Source of the DNA: Larimichthys crocea | Lineage: Eukaryota; Chordata; Actinopteri; Sciaenidae | Direction: 5' to 3' | NCBI RefSeq assembly: GCF_000972845.2 | Contig: NC_040032.1 | Coordinates: forward strand, 6,642,316 to 6,706,315 | DNA: 64,000 bases | Shown here: piece by piece, positions 23,301 through 37,397 of the stretch | Position numbering within the stretch: the first letter of the stretch is position 1 | Layout: every line of letters starts with the position of its first letter | Translations under genes and position numbers: made by a program | The notes under the pieces: model-generated | Database searches by the model: none | Told to the model about the DNA's origin: nothing | What the model saw: the letters and a program-made list of their open reading frames with translations, nothing else

Positions 23301-26300
23301 GACCTACAGGGTAAGTAAAGTGGTTTTATTTAAATCTTTGGGATGGCTGAAAGGAGAAAATCCCTGCACGCCCTGGAAAAAAACCACAGGTTCTATGATT
23401 TATGATGTATATTCAAATTTACATATGAATTTTAGTGTTGGTGTGTCGGTACTTTATCAGGTAGAGTGCATTTCCCATGTGCAATTTATAGAAAGAAAGA
23501 AAGTGACAAATTTTAGACAAGCACTGAAGAATAATAAGCAAAAGAAGTACAGAAAGAGAGAAGGACAGTCAAAGTCATAATAATTTTATTGCCTTCCAAA
23601 TTCCTTTTTAGATTCTTATGAATAATGTGTGTTTTCATTTAGAGGAGCACAGGTCCGTGGTATCTAGGCTAAAGTGGATGTTTGTCGGGCTGCCTTGTCT
23701 CTCAGAGGGGATGAATAGGATGTGGGTAGGTGGGTGGGCGGCTGGGTGTACAGAAATGAGGACATTTATCTTTAATGATCCTGACCTTCTAACTCAAGAG
23801 GAGCCAGCTACAATCTAATAAACAGGCTGCATGGCACACAGGCAGATATTGAAGGAGGATAAGTGATAAGTGTGAACTGAAGATGCTGGAGGGGAGTTAC
23901 ACTGGAGACTTTTATACCTCTTTCTGTCCCACTTTGTTCTTCTCAACCAACAGAGCTTGTATTCTCCTTCTTGGAGCCTTATCTCGTATTGATGCGGTGG
24001 TTACCCTGTAGTATGCACTGGAGCGCACAACTGTGCCAAATAGAGAGGAAAGGAAGGCTGCCCACCTTATCTCTGCAGCCAGCAGGGGGATAATGCTCCT
24101 CTTCTGCCCAGGATCTAAACCATTTGCTGCAGACAGAGAGCAGCCAAGATGGATCCTCTCTTCAAGCCTGAGGATTTTCCCACTGCCCACTGTGTGTTTG
24201 TGTGCGCGCAGCCTTGGTCGTTCATGCTTGTACATTTCATCTGTTTTTCTGTTGGAAGCCACATTACCGTGAGGGAGGATTCTCCTCATTGCTCACTGAC
24301 AATAGCTGCCACTGTGGAGCTATGATTACTTTTTGATCCCCTCCTTTATCTTCTCTTTGATTCTGTCTTTTCTTTCTCTTCATCTGTAAAAATCTTTCTC
24401 TCCTCTTTATTTCCCTCTTCCTTATAATTTCTTTTAGCCTTCTGGACTCAGCCTTAAATCCAGAAACAATTACAAGGAATTACCGATCATGTAATGAATC
24501 ATAAAACACAGGCGAACACGGTGGAAGTATTGAAAATACATAAATAATTTTGGCCATCACGCTGAATGTCATATCAGTGTTGGCATTGGGAAAAATTGCT
24601 GGCCGCCAGCCCAGTCGTCTGCAAGCACGGCGAGAGCCGAGCGCAGCTGTTAGCAGCTCGTTGTGTATATACTTATTATATTTGCTTAATGTACCAGTCG
24701 GAGTCGTAACAAAGAAAACTTCCTGGTGCCCACTGAGAGCTTAGTCAACACAGGATGATGAATGATTCACAGGGGAAATAAACATCTTTTTGTTGGTATG
24801 CGAGTGGTGGTTAATGAGTTTGCAGTTTGCACACACACACACACACACACAAATAAAATTTGATTTCTTGCTGTCCTGTCCATTTAGCACCACCTGCTGC
24901 TGCATGCAGTAATAATGACTTTGTTTACCATGTATGTACTGTCTGGCTGCTGCCTGTCGGTTCAGCTCAGGACATCAGGTGTAGATGTGCAGGTTATCTC
25001 TTGCACACACATCTGTTTTGTGTGAAATGCCACTGTGGTAGATATGGACAGTTGTACACATGTATTTGTCATGATTATATTATTACAGGTCACCAACAGC
25101 AGACATAGCAGCAGCTTATATTACTGACAAGTCCAACAGCAGTCAGTCCAGCTCTTCAGTCTTTTGTCAGTCCCACCAGGATTTCGCGGGCTTTTTTTGA
25201 AATAGTTGCGGCCTAAAATGCCTGATGTTGCATGAGGTTTTCAAAAAAAGTTGCAGTGAAGGTTGCGGTGCTTTTTACATTTTTGTTGCAATTTTGTTGC
25301 GGGAGGAAGTGAAAGTTTCGTTAAGTTGTGATTCGACAGTCGCGCCGGGGGCGAGGGGGCTCCGTCCCCGGGGGTGAGCCCCTGGAGAGGCCACAGCGAG
25401 CACTAAGTCCACGGACGCGGGAAGCGGCGAGGTCCAGGCGGGCGGGCGTTGTAAACCTCGCGGCTCCACCTTCGTCCCCGAGCCTTTACAAGCCGACCCA
25501 CAGCATAAGCAAGGTGGAGATCAGTAAGAGAAAGCAAACTGTAACATAATGAATGTGGTGTCACAGTACAAGCAGGCAAACTGGGAACAAAAGAGAAGGA
25601 CCCAAATGCAGAGGCTGAACCAGTGCAGATCAATGGTTTACTGGCAAAATGTGTGAATGCACATAAGCTAAAGGACTGTCAGGTCTCGGATTAAAACCTG
25701 AAAGGTGCGCCCAAACAAGTAAAGAAATCTGTAAAGGAGCAGGCTGTATCCAAAGTCTGAAGACCAATCTAACATCCAAACAAGAGTGGGAAATAAAACA
25801 TGAAGAACGACTGGAACGCTTGAACATCAACAGAGCGGAACTGACACTGAAACCAAGAACCACACACAGGATAAGTACACAAGATAAGACAGGTGAAACT
25901 AATTGTACAAGCAGAAACATTTTAGGTTTTTTGTTTAGTGTGTAATTTTTTTTTTTTTTTTTTTGCACGCTTATGACTGTAGTTTATTTCTCTTCCATCC
26001 TGCTGTTCACTCCTCAGCACACTCATTCCCTCATTCCCTTACATCATCTGAGGATGTAAGCCGTTTTCATCAGCTGGTCACATCATCCAATAGCACAGTA
26101 ACCACGGTTTTTGGACTCTATTTACTTGCTGCTGCTCAGGGCCACACCACTCGATCACAAAAAAGTCTCCCTTTAGAGCCTTATCATCACACATTATCCA
26201 CCAAATATCTTTACTTCATTCAGTTGTGTCTCCTGGTTGATTCATGAGGGGGATCCGCAATGAAGACAGTATAGTGTCCTCATGAGCAGTGATAAATTTG

Positions 26301-29300
26301 CAATTACCAAATAATACCAGTACATTGTGAAAAAAAAAAAAAACAGACACATCTGGAAAAAGTGAGAATACAGTAAAAAATAAAAACTCACAAATAGTAC
26401 CACTGGTGTCAACAGATTTGTAATGATTGGACTCACGGTGGAGCTGTCCTGCAGGGGTCACTCTGTGTGCTGTCAGCAGTGGGCCGAGGAGACGGAGGAC
26501 ACACTGGAGCTCCTGACAAAGCCAAAGGCTGCCAGGCGGCCCGCGGGTAGGGGCGGCTGGAGCTGAAGCCCGGGGGCGCAGACCCGACTGGCTGGCTTTG
26601 GGAAGCAGAGATCAGTGGCTGCGACCTGGGGCTGGGCTGCTGGTCGCTGGAGAAGGAGCAGCAGGAGCGTGATGGGTGAAGACCTGGTCGTCTGTTAGAA
26701 ATCGAAAAATGAAAGATTCACAGTGTTACAGCAACACTGTGGAGCATTTCTACCATAAAATAACAGATTTGAAATCATTCAGATGTTACACTGACACAAT
26801 ACACTGTAACATTTAGATTTTGGTGAAACTGGATCTCATATTTTATGGAGAATGTTTCTGTTTTTTTCACTGGGGTCCTCCTGCTACTCAGTTTTCAGAG
26901 TTTCCTGATGGACAGTAAAGTAAACTGTAGCTGCTGTTAGCTAATGCTGACAGGAGTAAAGCTGGGACTGACTTTTAGTGGTTGGTGAGAGCTTGGTGAA
27001 ATAAAAATTCAGACCCTCCAGGAATTCGCGATGTTGCGATTTGGCAACTTCAACGCACTTCATTGAATCCCCGTGAATTCAGGGCGGTGTTGCAATTTTA
27101 ACCAATCCGCGATTTTCCGCAACTTCCACGCAGTCTGCCCGGGGGATTGAACTCGGGTCAGGGACGGCCGCACGGTGTGGGTGGATCCCTTTGTGGACCT
27201 CTCCCCGGCGCTGGCTGGCCCCCGCCGGGCGCATTTCCTCCGCGGCGGTGGTGCCCTACCGNNNNNNNNNNATATGGACAGTTGTACACATGTATTTGTC
27301 ATGATTATATTATTACAGGTCACCAACAGCAGACATAGCAGCAGCTTATATTACTGACAAGTCCAACAGCAGTCAGTCCAGCTCTTCAGTCTTTTGTCAG
27401 TCCCACCAGGATTTCGCGGGCTTTTTTTGAAATAGTTGCGGCCTAAAATGCCTGATGTTGCATGAGGTTTTAAAAAAAAAGTTGCAGTGAAGGTTGCGGT
27501 GCTTTTTACATTTTTGTTGCAATTTTGTTGCGGGAGGAAGTGAAAGTTAAGTTAAGTTGTGATTCGACAGTCGCGCGGGGGCCAGCCAGCGCCGGGGAGA
27601 GGTCCCACAAAGGGATCCACCCGCACCGTGCGGCCGTCCCTGACCCGAGTTCAATCCCCCGGGCAGACTGCGCGGAAGTTGCGGAAAATCGCGGATTGGT
27701 TAAAATTGCAACACCACCCTGAATTCACGGGGATTCACTGAAGTTGAGTTGAAGTTGCAAATCACAACATCGCGAATTCCTGGAGGGTCTGAAATTTTTA
27801 TTTCACCAAGCTCTCACCAACCACTAAAAGTCAGTCCCAGCTTTCCTCCTGTCAGCATTAGCTAACAGCAGCTACAGTTTACTTTACTGTCCATCAGGAA
27901 ACTCTGAAAACTGAGTAGCAGGAGGACCCCAGTGGAAAAAACAGAAACATTTTCTCCATAAAATATGATCCAGTTTCACCAAAATCTAAATGTTTACAGT
28001 GTATTGTAGTCAGTGTAACATCTGAATGATTTCCAATCTGTTATTTTATGGTAGAAATGCTCCACAGTGTTGCTGTAACACTGTGACTCTTCATTTTTCG
28101 ATTTTCTAACAGACGACCAGGTCTTCACCCATCACGCTCCTGCTGCTCCTTCTCCAGCGACAGCAACAGCCCAGCCCCAGGTCGCAGCCTCCAGATCTCT
28201 GCTTCCCAAATCCAGCCAGTCGGGTCTGCGCCCCCCGGGCTTCAGCTCCAGCCGCCTACCCGCGGGCCGCCTGGCAGCCTTTGGCTTTGTCAGGAGCTCC
28301 AGTGTGTCCTCCGTCTCATCGGCCCACTCTGCTGACAGCACACAGAGTGACCCCTGCAGGACAGCTCACCGTGAGTCCACTCATTACAAATCTGTTGACA
28401 CCAGTGGTACTATTTGTGAGTTTTTATTTTTACTGTATTCTCACTTTTTCCAGCATGTGTCTGTTTTTTTTTTTTTTCACAATGTACTGGTATTTATTTG
28501 GTAATTGCAAATGTATCACTGCATCATGAGGACACTATACTGTCTTCATTGCTGGATCCCCCTCATGAATCAACCAGGAGACACAACTGAATGAAGTAAA
28601 GATATTTGGTGGATAATGTGTGATGATAAAGTCTTGATAGAAAGTTTTTGACACTTAGGCTCTAAAGGGAGACTTTTTTGTGATCGAGTGGTGCTGGCCC
28701 TGAGCAGCAGCAAGATAAATAGAGTCCAAAAACCGTGGTTACTGTGCTATTGGATAGATGTGACCAGCTGAGGAAAACGGCTTACATCCTCAGATGATGT
28801 AAGGGAATGAGGGAATGAGTGTGCTGAAGAGTGAACAGCAGGATGGAAAGAGAAATAAACTACAGTCATAAGCGTGCAAAAAAAAAAAAAGTCCTACACT
28901 AAACAAAAACCCTAAAATGTTTCCTGCTTGTACAATTAGTTTCACCTGTCTTATCTTGTGTACTTATCCTGTGTGTGGTTCTTGGTTTCAGTGTCAGTTC
29001 AGCTCTGTTGATGTTCAAGCGTTCCAGTCGTTCTTCATGTTTTATTTCCCACTCTTGTTTGGATTGTTAGATCGGTCTTCAGACTTTGGATACAGCCTGC
29101 TCCTTTACAGATTTCTTTACTTGTTTGGGCGCACCTTTCAGGTTTTAATCCGAGCCCACCTGACAGTCCTTTAGCATTTTGCTAGTAAACCATTGATCTG
29201 CACCGGTTCAGCCTCTGCATTTGGGTCCTTCTCTTTTGTTCCCAGTTTGCCTGCTTGTACTGTGACACCACATTCATTATGTTACAGTTTGCTTTCTCTT

Positions 29301-32300
29301 ACTGATCTCCACCTTGCTTATAATTGATTCTTCACTCTGTATATAGGATGTTTCTAGACATAGCCAATGCAATTGTCTAGTTGTTGGCATTCATGTTTAT
29401 GCACACGTTCCACATGACTGACTCTAATATTACTTAATTCAAATTAATTTTCATTAAAACTAGAGGTCTTAAGATTGTGACATTGTAACTAATTGCTTAA
29501 TTTGCTCTAGATTGATTCTGAGATTTATGAGTAAAAAGTCCAGACAAGAAGGCAGGATGACGAATTTAGAAAAGTAGAAATGAATTCCCACAGTGTGCCC
29601 TGATAATTTATTGATTGATATAGTGAACAAGGCAGGAACCATATTATTAAAGCTAACAGCACATGATGTCATTCCTTAGACTTATTAGTAATATAACGGA
29701 CTGAACTCGGCCTGTGCTGCAGATTCAGGCAGCATTAGCAGCGCAGCGCGGATACTTGTAATGGAGAACCGGAGGTGTGCTGTTGAGATTTCAATGCTGC
29801 TTGGCAGGCGGGTCTGTTAGTTGGCTGAATTTGTGGTAGCTGCATGTGTTTTTAATGTGACCTACATAAGGAATGCTTGTTCTTTCTCTCCCAGTTACAG
29901 TTGACGTAAGCACCTCCAATCTCACACACGCCAAGCCCCCTGTTATGTCATCACTCCTTTCCCTCGTCCTCTCCCTTCAATATTCATACTTGTTTCATCC
30001 CTCTTTTCTCTCTCAAATGAATACAAACCTTTTCAATGAAAACTCATTTAGGGTCTCCAGAGTTGAACATGTTAATTTTTTTTCTTAAAAAAAAAAAAAT
30101 ATGGAAGTTTTTTTAATTTTTGAAAAAGCTTGTAATATATTTACATTTACATTTAGTCATTGAGCTGACACTTTTATCCAAAGAGACTTCTAAAAAGGGA
30201 AACAATCAAGCTACAGTGCGACAAGGACATGTCAGTGCAGCAATAAGTACAGTGATAGTGGTAGATGGGGGTAGATTCAGCATGTCCAGTTGTTGGTAGT
30301 GTTGGAGAGGAGGTACTCTCTGAAGAGCTGGAGGTCTTCAGGAGGTTTTTAAAGGTAGAGCGGGACGCCCCTGATCTGGTAGGAACTGGTTGCACATTCC
30401 ACCAACAGGGAACAACAGACGAGAAAAGTTTGGATTGCCCTGAGCATATGTGGCAGAGCCAAGCGAGGTTCATTGGCAGAGCACAGCGGTCGAGAGGTAA
30501 CATGCCTCTATAAGGGCATTCAAGTTGGTGGGTGCAGAACTGGAGACTACTTTGTAGTCAAGAATTAGTGGTTTAAATTTAATGAGGGCTGCTACATGTA
30601 GCCAGTGGAGCTCGATGAGCAGCGGGGTAATGTGATCTTTTGAGTTGAGTATGTTTAGTTGAGTATGTTTAGTTGTTGAGTATGTTGTGAAGTGTGAAGC
30701 AGTGCAACCCGAGGCAACTTGATCAGAGAAGGTTAGTTGGTCATCGATCATGACTCCTAAGTTTCTCGCTACCCTGGTAGGAGCGAGATATAGGGAGTCA
30801 GTTTTGATGGCTGTGATGCTAGTGATATTATGGTGTATAGTAGGTTTGGCTGGAAGGACCAGCAATTCAATTTTTGAAAGATCCAGGTGGAGGTGGTCTG
30901 GTGGTTTGGATACAGCCTGCTCCTTTACAGATTTCTTTACTTGTTCGGGCGCACTTTTCAGGTTTTAATCCGAGCCCACCTGACAGTCCTTTAGCTTATG
31001 TGCATTCGCATTGACACCACATTCATTATGTTACAGTTTGCTTTCTCTTACTGATCTCCACCTTGCTTATAATTGATTCTTCACTCTGTATATAGGATGT
31101 TTCTAGACATAGCCAATGCAATTGTCTAGTTGTTGGCATTCATGTTTATGCACACGTTCCACATGACTGACTCTAATATTACTTAATTCAAATTAATTTT
31201 CATTAAAACTAGAGGTCATAAGATTGTGACATTGTAACTAATTGCTTAATTTGCTCTAGATTGATTCTGAGATTTATGAGTAAAAAGTCCAGACAAGAAG
31301 GCAGGATGACAAATTTAGAAAAGTAGAAATGAATTCCCACAGTGTGCCCTGATAATTTATTGATTGATATAGTGAACAAGGCAGGAACCATATTATTAAA
31401 GCTAACAGCACAGTTCAATTTTTGAAAGATCCAAGTGGAGGTGGTCTGCCTTTATACATGTAGACATGTCTAAGAGGCATTCAGAGACTGAGGTCATCAG
31501 GTGGAAATGACAGATAGAGCTGTGTGTCGATTTGCTTTGTGGCGATTTCATCGACCTTGACATTGATTTAATCAATCTGTCTTGTAGTCAGTGGTTTCTC
31601 TGTGTTTGGGTAAAAACATTATAGAAGAAAGGCTTTAATCAATGAGGAGTGCTCTAATTGTATTGCAAGCAGCCAGTTGACCAAGTGGGCTGACGTGTTT
31701 CATTTGATAACTGCAGAACCATGTGGTGCGTATTTCACTCTAAAACTATTTTAAAAACATATTTTAAATTGCAGGTGCATTGAAGTCTAGCAAGATAACT
31801 TGAAAAGTGGGTCTGTTGTCACTTGAAACTACTAAACAACTAAACATGTTGTTTCTCATTGTTGGCAAGAGTTAAATTCAATAAAAAAACAGGTTTCTCA
31901 TTGTTGGCAAGAGTTAAATTCAATAAAAAAACAGGTGGGCTTATAAGTTGGACTTAAACCGTTTGGGGTCGGACATGAAGGAAAAATCATGCATCATTTT
32001 AACCAGGAGTTCCACTTTTGTGGAAAATGGATATGACTGGATGTGAAACTAATATTTTTGGATAAATAGCCTACACAAGGCAGGCTATTTATTTATTTTC
32101 TTTGTTGCATAGATACAAAATAAAACTTTAATTTACTGCGGTTACTCACAGCTATGAGGGTTACCATTTAATTTCTCTGTATGTTGTTTAACCCCTATGT
32201 ATGTTGTTGTCTCCCTATTGCCATTAGGTTGACCTGATCCAACTTTCTTAATTTAATCTGGAGTGAACTTCTGATACTGTAATTAAAAACCTGGTAACTT

Positions 32301-35300
32301 CTCGTAATGGACCCTCCAGCCTAACAGCTGAAAATAACAAAGATTCAGTAAAATGTTCTCGTTCTTTCAAGTATTATCCCAGGATGGTCGTTAGCTGCCA
32401 CACATCACAGGTCAAGAGCCAAGAAGCAAGTCAGGGACATGCAGGGACGATCAGTACGCATTCAAACAGTACACTCAGTATGTGTGTGTATTCCTTGAAT
32501 AAATAGGAAGCAGCAGAAAACATGTTTTGTACTTCAAACCATTTCCATTTCATAATTTCATCACACATTTTCATCACAAGCTCAGAGGCAAACCTGCACC
32601 TTGCAGTTGTAATCCAAGAACAACAATTTAATAATTCATTTTCCTGAAATGTAAATCTGAAAGCACCTGCAAAAAAATCCTTTGGTTTTCCACTGTACAC
32701 TCACAGCACACAAAACTGTTTTGGCTCAGACTTTGATTTTAGTTTATACTCTCAGTAGAAAAGAGGTTAGCTGGTAGCAGATGATGGCTGAGTGGAGTCT
32801 GTGGACTACACAGCTTTGTAAGTGCACAAGCAGCATTTAGAAAAGACGGACAGAGGACTGGAGCTCACATGACTTCCACCATTAGTCAGGAACTCTGTCA
32901 GCTATGTGCAAGTGTGTGTCTGCGTTTGTGTGTGTGGGTCTGTGGCAGTGTAGAAGCATTAAAATTATGTTAATTACATTACGCTACTCTTGTCCTCTTA
33001 CGTTGGTTTTAGCCTGTGAACTATATTAGCCTCAGCTACACTGAAATGAGTGACTGAGTCTGGAGTCCCCCATTTTTATAGCTAATCAATTATATCATAT
33101 AATACAGGGGTGTCCAATACTAACATTTTAAAAATAAAAAAGAACAATAACAGTTAGAACCAATTCTGCCTTTCTGAAGTCAGATAACAGAATACATTTT
33201 ATGGAACATGTTAAACTTGCATGAAGTTGGTACAAATCTGAACCTCATGTTCATTTAAACATGACTTATTATGAGTAATACAAAGTCTGTTAACATTTCA
33301 GTTTAAAAAGTATCACTCTTCTCTTTCACCAGATCATTCACAAAGTGATATTTTGTGCCACATCTACAGGTACATAACAGCAGCAGTCATGTCCTTAGAA
33401 GTTAACTTTAAGCACATTCAAATGCTTCTTTATGTCAACCAAAAAAAACTCTTCCAGCCATACAGTATCTGACAATTCTAGCAGGCCATAAATAATTTAT
33501 AATAATAATATTTAGATGGGGCAATTCCCTTTGTTCTGTTTTTTGCAGTGCTGACATAGGAATGAAACCTCTGACTGTTTTTTTCTTTATATTTTTTTGT
33601 TTGGTCAAAACAGGACATGGAAGTCAATGATTTCTGAGGGATTGTGTCTGTCCTGTGTGTCACTTTTTCAATCCCAAGATTTCATCCCTGTGTTAACATG
33701 ACTGAAGCTGAAGTGGAGAACAAACCATCTGGGTAATTAGGCTGTCTGTAGTCAGTTAGTTGTAGTAAGTCTGTAATGAAGCATATTACTTAATGTACTG
33801 AGTTGAGCCAGAGCAACAAAAGGCTGCTATCAGTAACACAGAAGCACGGCAACTGGAATACACTCCAAGCAGTAAGATCACTTCATCTGGAAGTGAAAAA
33901 TAGAACCAAAGGTTTGATTTGAATTAGACTCTGCCTTATTGATCACCATGATCTAAATATTAGAATACTCGTCCTCCTCAGTTTTTTGTTTATTTGGCCA
34001 GATGATGGTGGGTCATCTGGCTTTAACATTACTCTATTTTGAAGGCCATTAGCCCAGTTTTTAAGTTAGTGCTGAAGCCAGTGTTAAATTCATTTTATGA
34101 CTGCAATGAATCTGTTGAGACCAGACGTGTCATGTTATTTTATTTTTGGGGTGGAAAGCTGTCTTTACCACGAGCTCTGTGACCCCTCAATGTTAAATAA
34201 TTGCTTGCAAGGCTAAGCATTGAAAATATTCTTAATATGGTGTACACTTACAGATATTGGTTATTGTGTGACAAAATATAGTTTTCTACTGACCCTGCCC
34301 ACAGCAGTGCATAGCTCTACTTCTCTACTGTAGCTAGAAGTAGATCATCACTGCAAAATACCACAGCTTTACATTTGAAGGTTCCATATGTAAGATTCTG
34401 GGAAAAAAAAAAAACTTCCATGATGACTGTGAAGGACGAAGAATGAATCTAGCATAAACAATTCATTGAATAAATAATTAAATATGTGAATGAATATTAT
34501 ATTTTTATATTCAGTTAGGATATTATCATCTAAATTCAAATCCTGAAATCATTTTAGGAGATGTATTTCTGTAATATTATCCAAAATCGAGACACAGACT
34601 TAAAAATGCCCCAGGTCCCAACCAACAACTGTACAACTACAGAAACTACAAAATACAAAATATAATAAATATAACAATATCTGAACTTGCCTCATATGGA
34701 TATGAGCTGGTGTCCATGCTTTTTTTCAGGTGATACATTGCCAGAAACGGGTTATTTAAACAGTACCTCGGAGTAAGTCTCGTTTCAGGATTCGGATCAA
34801 GAAGCGACATGAGGAGGCTTAGGAATGCCATCCTATCACGATACTCAATGTCGCTTTTTTTGGCTGGGTATGTCTTTACTGCATCCTGCAAATTCTCAAC
34901 GAAGTCGAAAAACGTGAACATTATTTGGGTTTGGATGCCTGTCACCTGTGTGAACTCTTCTGGTGACCTCAGCCTAAAGCCTGGATTGTAGGGGTCCTCA
35001 TTGAGGCTGAAATATGCCCAGCTGTATAATCCAGCACTCAACAAGTCGTCTTCAGGCTGACCCAGCAGGTGCACCATAGATCTAATCAAATTATATGAAC
35101 ATTCTCTAGGGAAAAGCTCCCTACCAAAATATAAGAATGCCATAATGCATCCCACTCCCCACATGTCAACAGCTTCAGTCAGGGGGAGGCCTAAGGTCAC
35201 CTCTGGAGCCCGAAATGAAGAAGGCTGCATGATTGTTCCAATGCTCACTTCGCTCACCCGTCTGGCCAGACCAAAGTCAATCAGTTTGATTTTAAATGTC

Positions 35301-37336
35301 TGATCTTTATGGTTGACCAGCATTATATTGTCAGGCTTTAAATCCGTATGGATGATACCAATACTCTTTAAAGCATCAAATGCTACCATGAGCTGATGGG
35401 TTACAGGACAAATTTCATTAAGATTTAAAGGAATCCACCTTCTCTCTTCCATGAGGTCCCAAAGGCTCCTGTCCAGCATTTCAAAGGCCAGACAGGAGAG
35501 GTTATTGAACATGAAATCCTCCATGAAACTGACAATGTTGTTTTTGTCTGGATCAAGAGTCCTGATCGCTTTTAGCATGTTTATCTCCTTTCGAATGACT
35601 TCTGAGACATTTCCATCGTCTTTGTGGATCTTCACTGCCACGTGACTGCCTGTTGTTAAATTGATACATTTGGCGACTTTTCCAAATGATCCCTCACCAC
35701 TGAAGTCTATAACCTGATAGCATGTGGTGCTGCTGTACAGTACATCATGCTTCTGAACCTCACATGGGGTGGCTGGTGTGTACTTTGTGCAAGTTGAAGA
35801 CATTTTTGCTGTCAAATGTTTCCAAACACAGAATAACTCACTTGTGTTCTTCTCTCTGAAGGTAAACAGAGGGAGCTGAGTGGGTTCCGCTTATAGTCTA
35901 AAAGTCTGAAAATGACCATGTGACATCAGTGACATCATCGAGGACATGAAATACAATCAGCAATTTTTTGATTATCAGTTAAATGGCTCAGGTGGTAGAG
36001 CGGGTCGTCTAGTAATTGGTTTGATTTCTGCCTCCCCGGTCCAGTTGAAGTGTCCTTGAGCAAAATATTGAACACCAAATTGCTCCTGATGGATGTGATG
36101 CCAGTGTGTGAATGTGTGTGTGTGAGCTTAGTATCAGTGTGAGAGCTTTGGATAGGAAGTGTTGTACAGCTCCTGATGAGAACTTGGCTCCTTGCATAGC
36201 AGCCTCTGCCATCAGTGTGTGAATGTGTTGTAAAATCACTTTGAATGGTCCAGGCATCAAAAAGGTACTATATTAATACATTCCATTTAATTGTTTATGT
36301 CATATTCTAGGCAAAAATATTAAACATGTAGTAGTAATTTTCTTTGTTTTATATGATATTAAGCTGACTGTTGGGTTTTTGTATTGATGATCACACAAAA
36401 TGAGACGCGCGACAGCATGAACAGGAGCTTCAGGAAATTGTGATTGGCATTTTTGCTCTTTTTGGGATCAAACAAGAATCAGTTAAGAAATAATAATAAT
36501 AAAAAATAGTAATAATAAATAATAATAAAGTCCATAATGAATTGTTCCTTGCAGGCTTGTTGTTCCAGAAAAAAAAACATTTTTTTCCTCTGTATTCGCA
36601 TACATAAACATGAACCAGCTGCATGTGCTGACACAAATGTCACACTGGATTTTCTGTACAACACATTTTTCTCTCCTCCTCCACTTTAAAGCGTTACCTC
36701 AAACAAAATTTCAACAAATCTTAAATGTTGTGGCACTATAGCAATCGGAGACAAATGCAACATAATCAACAGTATTGAATTCCTCCTCCCTTTCCTCCAG
36801 ATAATAACTTCATTTGTGCCATCTTTTCCAAATAAATTACCCCGCTAATATTTATACTGTATTATGAATCAATGAGATTCAAGCTGCTGCACCAAAACAT
36901 CACACATTTATCCTCAGCAACACACATCAGACCTAAAGGACCAGTGTGGAAGATTTGGTGGCATACAGATGTGTAGTTGCTTCACCCGCTCCTTCATAGC
37001 GTGAAGGGTAAACTACATAAAACAAATATAGTTTTATGTTCTGCCATATTCCGTAAATTGAGCCCCTTAATAATCCATCACCTGCAAACTCTTTATACAT
37101 TACACCTACATGCACACTTACACTGACACACACACACACTGAGCACAGGAACACCTGCCACGCAAACCAAAAGACTTGACGTTTTAAAAGTAGTGCCAGC
37201 AGCAGAATGTTCCTCTTCCTGCTGTTGCTGCTCAGGGCACGGGAGACCAAAATGGAATCAAGGATGATAGACATGAGAGGGAAAAGATTAAGGGCCTTTG
37301 AAGTTTGTGTGTGTGCGTGTGTGTGAGGGAGAGAGG

Positions 37337-37397
<61 letters not shown>

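Larger units (their letters stand above)
21980..25041 (+). other. mtus2 intron sequence
   Basis: I see no standard exon here. The stretch holds a candidate alternative first exon (23269-23310) and a (CA)n at 24830-24850. The rest is AT-rich unassigned sequence. Confidence 0.6.

Noticed and set aside
25328..25549. GC-rich open frame in the duplicated region
   Set aside because: Lies in the interior of a TIR element and runs across the suspected misjoin at about 25504.
29893..29905. Possible micro-exon between CTCCCAG and GTAAGC
   Set aside because: About 11 bases only; including it breaks the phase of the joined mtus2 reading frame.
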